Source of the DNA: an uncultured Brachyspira sp.
Lineage (GTDB): Bacteria; Spirochaetota; Brachyspiria; Brachyspirales; Brachyspiraceae
Length of the DNA: 9,758 nucleotides
Reading direction: 5' to 3'
NCBI RefSeq assembly: GCF_910588665.1
Contig: NZ_CAJUPR010000021.1
Span: 1 to 9,758 of the forward strand
The position numbers and the translations under genes were made by a program. Below, in pieces: positions 6,009 to 9,758 of this stretch. Under the pieces are notes generated by a model that saw nothing but the letters and a program-made list of their open reading frames with translations, made no database searches and was not told where the DNA came from. Within the stretch, counting starts at the first letter, position 1, and every line of letters begins with the position of its first letter.

Positions 6009-7196
6009 TTAAAACTTAACATAGTCTAATATCCCACTGAAAATCAAAAAAGTGAAACATACAAAATTAAATGTTATAAAAATTGCAATAGCTTCTGTAA
6101 CTTTATTATGTGGTAGCCATTGTAATTTTTTCTTTTTTGTATATAACCACCAGTCATTTATAACTAAAGCTATACCATGAATTAAGCCATAAAGTATATA
6201 ATACCAAGTTTCTCCGTGCCATATACCCATTAATAACATATTAAATATGTATGTTACGTTAGCAACGGTTCTTCTACTTTTGAATATTTTCTTTTTCATT
6301 AAAAAGAAAACCGTACGCATATAGACGTAGTCTCTAAACCAAAAAGATAAAGTCATATGCCATCTGTTCCAAAAATCTTTAATATTCTTAGAGATAAAAG
6401 GCTTATTAAAATTCATAGGTGTTTCAATTCCCATAATATAGCTAGTTCCGACCGCAAATAAACTATATCCGGCAAAGTTAAAGAATAAATACATACTATA
6501 AATATACATGTATTTAATAAGGCTAAACGATATTCCTATAGAAGCAATTACTTCAGCTTTTATTTGTGGAAGTAATAATGTACCAAAAAAATACGAGAGC
6601 ATAAAATTATATACAAAACCTACAAAAATATACTTTATACCTTTATCTAACATATTTAAATACTTCTCTTTAGAAGGAATATTATAGTAATCACGCTCAA
6701 ATCTTCTATATCTATCAATTGGTCCAGAAGAGATAGTTGGAAAAAAAGCTAAAAATTGTAGAAAAAACCAGGGATTAAAATTTTTAAGTACTCCATCACG
6801 AATTTCCATAATAGTTTGAACAGATTTAAACGTTAGATAACTAATACCTAAAAAACCCAAGTATGAATTTATATTAAAGAAAGGAGTTATCTTTACAATT
6901 GCCAGTGGTAAAATCGCAAGAAATACTGATAGACAAAAAATCATAGTATTATTATGTTTTTTTCTATATTTATCATAAATATATACTAATAATGTCTCGA
7001 AAGTTAAATATACGATAAGAGCAATACCTTGTTGTATATTTTTTCCACCGAATGATAGATATAGAAAAAATATAAGTATCATAAGTTCATATATTCTAAC
7101 CTTTTTTCCGTACAAAATCCCAATAACAATGGGAATAAGAGCAATTGCTAAAATTATAAAATATGTAGGATCTTGATAAGGAGTAAATGTATTCAT
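6009..7196 (-). CDS. bfnI: DltB-like MBOAT membrane protein, probable bactofencin immunity
   Basis: The 395-residue protein matches DltB in length and along its whole extent, from the N-terminal YQDPTYFI start through about eleven hydrophobic segments. The MBOAT signature residues are kept: H280 in FWNRWHMTLSFWFRDYV and H327 in LLMGIWHGETWYY, the latter being the proposed catalytic His. DltB helps pass D-alanine to teichoic acids, which lowers the negative surface charge. No dltA, dltC or dltD is nearby, so this is not a housekeeping dlt operon. In bactofencin A producers the DltB homologue next to the structural gene gives immunity to the cationic peptide, and the same pairing is seen here. 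It follows the peptide gene by 71 bases, across a terminator that would allow only partial read-through. The ribosome site GAGG precedes the ATG by about eleven bases. Whether it works by D-alanylation or otherwise is not shown by the sequence. Confidence 0.9.
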   Translation of the reverse strand: MNTFTPYQDPTYFIILAIALIPIVIGILYGKKVRIYELMILIFFLYLSFGGKNIQQGIALIVYLTFETLLVYIYDKYRKKHNNTMIFCLSVFLAILPLAIVKITPFFNINSYLGFLGISYLTFKSVQTIMEIRDGVLKNFNPWFFLQFLAFFPTISSGPIDRYRRFERDYYNIPSKEKYLNMLDKGIKYIFVGFVYNFMLSYFFGTLLLPQIKAEVIASIGISFSLIKYMYIYSMYLFFNFAGYSLFAVGTSYIMGIETPMNFNKPFISKNIKDFWNRWHMTLSFWFRDYVYMRTVFFLMKKKIFKSRRTVANVTYIFNMLLMGIWHGETWYYILYGLIHGIALVINDWWLYTKKKKLQWLPHNKVTEAIAIFITFNFVCFTFLIFSGILDYVKF

Positions 7197-7210
7197 AAAG
7201 CCATCCTCAA

Positions 7211-7250
7211 AAAATAAATTTCCTCTAGAAATATATCTTCTAGAGGAAAT
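7211..7250 (-). terminator. Attenuating terminator between bactofencin-like gene and bfnI
   Basis: A perfect 13-bp stem pairs 7218-7230 with 7238-7250. Read leftward it is followed by TTATTTTTT, and then directly by the bfnI ribosome site. It would leave most transcripts covering only the peptide gene, with some reading on into the immunity gene. Confidence 0.8.
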
Positions 7251-7267
7251 AATATATTAATCTCAAT

Positions 7268-7417
7268 CTAACACCAACGATATACCCCTGTAGGCATTCC
7301 GTTATTATACACACGACACTTATGCTTCTTTCGCCCACCAATAATTTTTGATGCTTCTACCAAATCAATTTCTCTAAATTTAGAATCTTTAAATGTTTTT
7401 TTATTGTTTTTTTTCAA
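7268..7417 (-). CDS. bfnA: Bactofencin A-like bacteriocin precursor
   Basis: The 49-residue precursor has a basic double-glycine leader, MKKNNKKTF through VEASKIIGG (28 residues). The mature peptide is 21 residues, beginning RKKHKCRVYNNG and ending MPTGVYRWC. Mature bactofencin A, as I remember it, starts KRKKHRCRVYNNG and ends MPTGMYRWC. The peptide here therefore lacks the first Lys and has Arg to Lys and Met to Val changes. Both Cys (6 and 21 of the mature form) are kept and should form the known single disulfide. The N-terminus is highly basic. No ATG is available. I chose the TTG at 7415-7417 because AGGGG lies eight bases upstream. TTG 7421-7423 or GTG 7424-7426 would add two or three residues, and a TAG lies further up. 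The exporter encoded at 3556-5712 would process it, and the adjacent DltB homologue is the expected immunity protein. Confidence 0.92.
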   Translation of the reverse strand: MKKNNKKTFKDSKFREIDLVEASKIIGGRKKHKCRVYNNGMPTGVYRWC

Positions 7418-7439
7418 ATTCAACACCCCTATCTAATTC

Positions 7440-7448
7440 ATTATAACA
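7440..7448 (-). promoter_or_regulatory. Extended -10 promoter of the bactofencin-like gene
   Basis: Read leftward, the sequence is TGTTATAAT: a perfect TATAAT with the TGn extension that makes up for a poor -35 box. Transcription would start near 7433, giving a leader of only about 16 bases that still contains the AGGGG ribosome site. Confidence 0.6.
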
Positions 7449-7494
7449 TTATTCATTCCTAAAAAGCTATAAATACTTTAACTATCAAAAATAT

Positions 7495-8337
7495 TTATTT
7501 TTTTAATGGTGCATTATCAATTGTAAGTGTATTCATATTAACGTTAGTATTCACTGGATGAATATCTATTTTATAACCAACAACACAACGCCCCTGTTTT
7601 AACGTTGTTATTGTAAATATCATATTGGGATATAACAATCCAGCTTCTTTCAGTGCAATATCTAGAGCCATTTGTTTAAATCGTCCTGCTGGCCATCTTT
7701 TAGCTTTTCCATTTTCATCATAACCCAAAAACCATGATTGCCAATCTTCTAAACTTCCTTGTATTACTACATCTGGTGGCATACTCTCTGGATCATTATA
7801 GTCTCGCCATTTGCCAAAAGAATTAGCATTCCATAATTTTAGTAACGCCAATGTATACTTAGAACGAACCCTTGATAATTCTGATAGACGAAAAGCATAA
7901 AATTTTTCTTTTAGATGAAAAATATATGGCGCTACCTGAGAACTAAATCTAAATTTTATACGACCGTCTTTCATTATCTTAATATAATCAAACAAAGATG
8001 ACATCAATATTCCTTCTACATCATCTTCAAGTATTCGAATGTATGTTGCTGTATTTTCATTTAATTTTTTAAATGCTACAACAACTCTCTTATAATTTTG
8101 ACCAGAAATAGTAAGACCTAAATGGTTAACTATCTCATTAATAGTCAATTCATAGACTTTATCGTTTTGATCTTCGCGAGTAACATAGGAAAAACAATAG
8201 TCTAAAACTTTATGTTCAAAAGTTCTTAAATTCCCTAACGATTTAGCTAACTCGTTAGCTTGTGTAACTAAATAGTCTTGCCGACTAAGTAAATTATCTA
8301 AAGCAACATCCATTTTTTTATTACTAATAATTGCCAT
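7495..8337 (-). CDS. repB: Rep_3-family (RepB) theta replication initiator
   Basis: This 280-residue protein belongs to the Rep_3 initiator family of iteron-regulated theta plasmids in lactobacilli, enterococci and pediococci. Two winged-helix domains are expected. The N-terminal one (about 35-130) includes LGLTISGQNYKRVVVAFKKL and acts in dimerisation and DNA binding. The C-terminal one (about 135-245) includes FRLSELSRVRSKYTLALLKLW and the WPAGRFKQMALDIALKEA segment, which contacts iterons. The length is slightly below the usual 300-340 residues but both domains appear complete. The start ATG has GAGGTG six bases upstream. The iterons lie immediately upstream on the same side, and a degenerate iteron-like copy near 8373 lies close to the start, consistent with self-repression. 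I could not define the promoter with confidence. Confidence 0.93.
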   Translation of the reverse strand: MAIISNKKMDVALDNLLSRQDYLVTQANELAKSLGNLRTFEHKVLDYCFSYVTREDQNDKVYELTINEIVNHLGLTISGQNYKRVVVAFKKLNENTATYIRILEDDVEGILMSSLFDYIKIMKDGRIKFRFSSQVAPYIFHLKEKFYAFRLSELSRVRSKYTLALLKLWNANSFGKWRDYNDPESMPPDVVIQGSLEDWQSWFLGYDENGKAKRWPAGRFKQMALDIALKEAGLLYPNMIFTITTLKQGRCVVGYKIDIHPVNTNVNMNTLTIDNAPLKK

Positions 8338-8389
8338 ATAAACACCTCGAAAACATTTTATATGTATAATAACATATTTTGTGTTTTTG

Positions 8390-8482
8390 CATATTTTTCA
8401 TGTACAAAAACATATTTTTCATGTACAAAAACATATTTTTCATGTACAAAAACATATTTTTCATGTACAAAAACATATTTTT
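8390..8482. repeat. Iterons: four perfect 21-bp repeats plus a partial fifth
   Basis: Units begin at 8390, 8411, 8432 and 8453. Each reads CATATTTTTCATGTAC followed by five A. A fifth partial unit (CATATTTTT) begins at 8474, and a degenerate one lies near 8373. A 21-bp period equals two helical turns, so bound initiators would line up on one face of the DNA. This is the RepB binding site and defines the replication origin. Confidence 0.93.
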
Positions 8483-8690
8483 AACCTCTGTATTCCTTGA
8501 TATAACAACCTTTTCAGATGCTCTAATGTATTATAATGTATATAATGTAATCTATAATGTATCTACCGTATATAGCGCGCGCGAAAAGTTTTTTCGAAAA
8601 AAAAAAAAAAGTTATTTCTCAAATAACAATATTCTATTCACAAAATAAAAATTTAAATTGCTATATATCTAAAATAACGACAAATAAAAA
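8483..8690. other. Replication origin: AT-rich unwinding region with candidate DnaA box
   Basis: Beyond the iterons lies a stretch of repeated ATAATGTA-type words (8526-8563), then a GC island GCGCGCGCG (8575-8583) and a 14-A run (8597-8610) preceded by TTTTTTCG, forming a TTTTTTCGAAAAAA palindrome. A GTTATTT-CTC-AAATAAC hairpin (8611-8627) follows. CTATTCACA (8634-8642) matches the DnaA box consensus TTATNCACA at eight of nine positions. This is the expected layout of an origin: iterons, easily melted DNA, DnaA site. I see no gene here. Confidence 0.65.
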
Positions 8691-8716
8691 CAGCGGTATC
8701 TAAAAAGATACCGCTG
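8681..8716 (-). terminator. Terminator of the small-peptide transcript
   Basis: CAGCGGTATC (8691-8700) pairs perfectly with 8707-8716 across a six-base loop. Read leftward, TTTTTATTTG follows. It ends transcripts coming from the peptide gene at 8749-8880 before they reach the origin. Confidence 0.85.
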
Positions 8717-8748
8717 AAAGTTAAAATCTATACGTCAGCAATCAGAAA

Positions 8749-8880
8749 CTAATCAGATAGCCAAGCAACAATAAGTTTAATAACTTTTTTAATTGCTAGC
8801 TTTAATACAGACAATAAAGCCTTACAAAGCTGTTTTACTTGCTTATTAGGCAAGATCACGAAGATGACAATGAATTTCAT
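8749..8880 (-). CDS. 43-residue cationic amphipathic peptide, candidate type I toxin
   Basis: The ATG at 8878-8880 is preceded by an AGGAGG ribosome site (within 8891-8900), 11 bases away. An in-frame ATG at 8952 would give 67 residues but has no ribosome site. The peptide starts with a hydrophobic stretch MKFIVIFVILP. It then forms a Lys-rich amphipathic helix with about 30 residues of alternating hydrophobic and basic positions, such as KLAIKKVIKLIVAW, ending in LSD. The ribosome site is locked in a hairpin of seven base pairs (see the next entry), and a small RNA is predicted on the other strand upstream. A small membrane-active peptide with hidden ribosome site, strong terminator and opposite-strand RNA, next to a plasmid origin, is the pattern of type I toxin-antitoxin plasmid stabilisers. 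It does not clearly match Fst in sequence. A leaderless bacteriocin is an alternative. Confidence 0.5.
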   Translation of the reverse strand: MKFIVIFVILPNKQVKQLCKALLSVLKLAIKKVIKLIVAWLSD

Positions 8881-8883
8881 CAG

Positions 8884-8900
8884 GGAAGGAACCTCCTTCC
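8884..8900 (-). promoter_or_regulatory. Hairpin masking the ribosome site of the small peptide
   Basis: In the leftward RNA, GGAAGGA pairs perfectly with UCCUUCC across a three-base loop (GGU), covering the AGGAGG element. Translation would be low unless this hairpin is opened or the RNA is processed. Ribosome-site sequestration is typical of type I toxin messages such as that of Fst. Confidence 0.7.
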
Positions 8901-8944
8901 TGTGCAATTCAGGGTGATTAAGCCTGTTAAGTGCACGTAAACAG

Positions 8945-8972
8945 TTTAACATACCGCTTAAAAATGCTATAA
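8945..8972 (+). promoter_or_regulatory. Promoter of a small plus-strand RNA
   Basis: TTAACA (8945-8950, five of six) and a perfect TATAAT (8967-8972) are separated by 16 bp, predicting transcription from about 8979. No ribosome site or open frame follows before the terminator at 9051. Confidence 0.65.
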
Positions 8973-8978
8973 TAAGAC

Positions 8979-9076
8979 TATCCGAAGATGATAACGTTAA
9001 GTGTACTGTAGGCTGATTACCTACAAACTGTTGTAACGTTACTAAGCTGGGGCATTCAGTCTGAATGCCTCTTTTT
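8979..9076 (+). ncRNA. Predicted ~98-nt structured RNA, candidate antitoxin
   Basis: The predicted RNA runs from the promoter at 8945-8972 to the terminator at 9051-9076. It contains a hairpin TGTAGG-N7-CCTACA (9007-9025), flanked by two copies of the self-complementary word TAACGTTA (8991-8998 and 9034-9041) that could pair into an outer stem. It encodes no credible peptide. If a leftward toxin message starts upstream of 9076, this RNA would be its perfect antisense over the leader. The leftward TATAAT at 9123-9128 could serve, though without a good -35 box. The Rep_3 replicon does not need a copy-control antisense RNA, so an antitoxin role is preferred. The RNA is predicted from promoter and terminator only. 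Confidence 0.5.
9051..9076 (+). terminator. Terminator of the small RNA
   Basis: GGCATTCA (9051-9058) pairs with TGAATGCC (9062-9069) across a GTC loop and is followed by TCTTTTT. It is a compact, strong intrinsic terminator read rightward. Confidence 0.85.
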
Positions 9077-9102
9077 CGTGCATAAAACGCTATTAGAGAG
9101 GT

Positions 9103-9145
9103 TTTAAAAGGTGTCTAGTGTAATTATACTAAGACGTCTTTTAAA
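9103..9145. repeat. Long imperfect inverted repeat downstream of mobC
   Basis: TTTAAAAGGTGTCTAGT (9103-9119) pairs with 9128-9145 with two G-T pairs and one bulged A, leaving a loop of eight bases that contains part of a leftward TATAAT box (9123-9128). It lies between mobC and the small-RNA locus. It could be an operator, a weak terminator for mobC, or part of the toxin promoter. Confidence 0.45.
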
Positions 9146-9183
9146 GCCCGGTAACACCCCTTAAAATGAATTTAAAAGCAAGT

Positions 9184-9594
9184 TTAGTTTTTAGAAGCCT
9201 GCTCATTTTTTGAAAGCCACTGTTGATGGATAAACTCCGTAACAGTTATTTTAGAGCCATCATCATTGGTTAAAGTCCATTTTTTAGCAGTACGCTTAAA
9301 GAAATTAAGTTCATCTTGAGTAACCCTTAATTGCCTTACTAATCCTTTTTCCTTTTCGGAAGCAATATTTTGCCTAATCCAGTTAAGAGTTTGATCGGGT
9401 GCTAATTTTTCGGCATTTGAACCCTGTAAACTTTCAAGGACTGCTCCTTTCTCAATCAAGCGCTTAGTGCGTTCCTTTCTTTTTTTAGCGTTTAGTTTAT
9501 TACGTTCAAGTTTGATTTTTTCATTCAAAACTGCTTTTTTCTTTTCAAGTTCTTTAAGCTTAGACTCTGATTTTTTAATACTATTATTTTCCAA
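9184..9594 (-). CDS. mobC: MobC-like mobilisation accessory protein
   Basis: The protein of about 136 residues is very rich in Lys, Glu and Arg. An N-terminal coiled coil (about residues 5-45, with KKSESKLKELEKKKAVLNEK and LNAKKRKERTKRLIEKGA) is followed by the conserved-looking segment LESLQGSNAEKLAPDQ. A C-terminal part ends with WLSKNEQASKN. Such proteins accompany MOBQ relaxases on mobilisable plasmids of Gram-positive bacteria and help open or bind oriT. An oriT lies about 110 bases upstream, which supports the assignment. I chose the TTG at 9592-9594 because GGTGG lies nine bases upstream. The TTG at 9601-9603 would add three residues but touches the ribosome site. The divergent relaxase gene should lie beyond the right edge. 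Confidence 0.75.
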   Translation of the reverse strand: MENNSIKKSESKLKELEKKKAVLNEKIKLERNKLNAKKRKERTKRLIEKGAVLESLQGSNAEKLAPDQTLNWIRQNIASEKEKGLVRQLRVTQDELNFFKRTAKKWTLTNDDGSKITVTEFIHQQWLSKNEQASKN

Positions 9595-9704
9595 AATATC
9601 CAACCACCAATCTATAAAATCTAGTTATAAAAAAGTAAATCATAGCGGATAAAAAATGTAAAATGATACAATGTAAATATTAAAAGAAGATCTCTTAGTT
9701 TATC

Positions 9705-9736
9705 TAAGGGCGCACTTACACACACGCAAAGCGTGT
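9705..9736 (-). other. oriT: oriT of the MOBQ (RSF1010/pIP501) type
   Basis: Read leftward, an inverted repeat ACACGC-TTT-GCGTGT (9722-9736) is followed by TAAGTGCGCCCTTA (9705-9718). This is the nic-region consensus of MOBQ relaxases, as in pIP501 and RSF1010. By that precedent the nick falls on the minus strand after TAAGTGCG, between 9711 and 9710. The mobC side would then enter the recipient first and the relaxase side last, as is usual. Confidence 0.88.
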
Positions 9737-9758
9737 ATTATTCTCTAACGCTCATTGT

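Noticed and set aside
8390..8482. Possible CRISPR array
   Set aside because: The repeats are directly adjacent with no spacers and lie upstream of a Rep_3 gene, so they are iterons.
8379..8648. Plus-strand open frame of 89 codons with a repeated FFMYKNI heptad
   Set aside because: The heptad repeat is only the translation of the 21-bp iterons (seven codons per unit). There is no ribosome site, and the frame runs through the origin.
8881..8952. N-terminal extension of the small peptide to the ATG at 8952
   Set aside because: It has no ribosome site, while the ATG at 8880 has AGGAGG. The extension would also run through the masking hairpin.
8979..9076. Copy-control antisense RNA for rep
   Set aside because: Rep_3 plasmids control copy number through iterons, and the RNA is not complementary to the rep leader, which starts more than 600 bases away.
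9467..9652. Plus-strand Ser/Phe-rich frame opposite mobC
   Set aside because: Its composition simply mirrors the Lys/Glu-rich coiled coil on the other strand, and no ribosome site precedes it.

Overview
The window is an AT-rich (roughly 70 percent A+T) piece of a lactic acid bacterial plasmid. It carries three separate class II bacteriocin units, one exporter, a Rep_3/iteron theta replicon and a MOBQ-type mobilisation region. The gene types, strong AGGAGG-type ribosome sites, and a peptide nearly matching bactofencin A of Ligilactobacillus salivarius point to Ligilactobacillus or a close relative. The genus is inferred; there is no rRNA or chromosomal marker.

Layout. Bases 1-233 hold the 3' end of an unidentified gene. 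Bases 236-814 form a rightward unit: a good sigma-A promoter, a Sec-exported glycine-rich peptide with two Cys, an overlapping two-helix membrane protein (probable immunity), and a strong terminator. All main genes from 972 to 8337 run leftward. Bases 972-1462 hold three short genes too small for most gene finders: two double-glycine precursors resembling the beta and alpha chains of plantaricin S, and a small membrane protein. Then come a LytTR response regulator with a degraded receiver (1640-2395), an HlyD-like accessory protein (2460-3539) and a C39-peptidase ABC exporter (3556-5712). After two tandem terminators and a promoter come a DltB-like MBOAT protein (6009-7196) and, upstream of it, a short double-glycine precursor of a bactofencin A variant (7268-7417).

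The right third is the plasmid backbone: a Rep_3 initiator (7495-8337), four perfect 21-bp iterons with a partial fifth, and an AT-rich origin (8390-8642). Next is a compact locus with a 43-residue cationic amphipathic peptide, whose ribosome site lies in a hairpin, and an opposite-strand small RNA (a candidate type I toxin-antitoxin). A MobC-like gene (9184-9594) and a MOBQ oriT (9705-9736) follow. The relaxase is expected beyond the right edge.

How it fits together. The single C39 exporter and its HlyD partner can cut and export both the plantaricin S-like pair and the bactofencin-like peptide, since all three precursors end their leaders in Gly-Gly. The third bacteriocin uses the Sec route and needs no dedicated exporter. 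Each unit has its own candidate immunity protein, the bactofencin one being a DltB homologue. No histidine kinase or clear inducing peptide is visible, so the LytTR regulator looks orphaned here.
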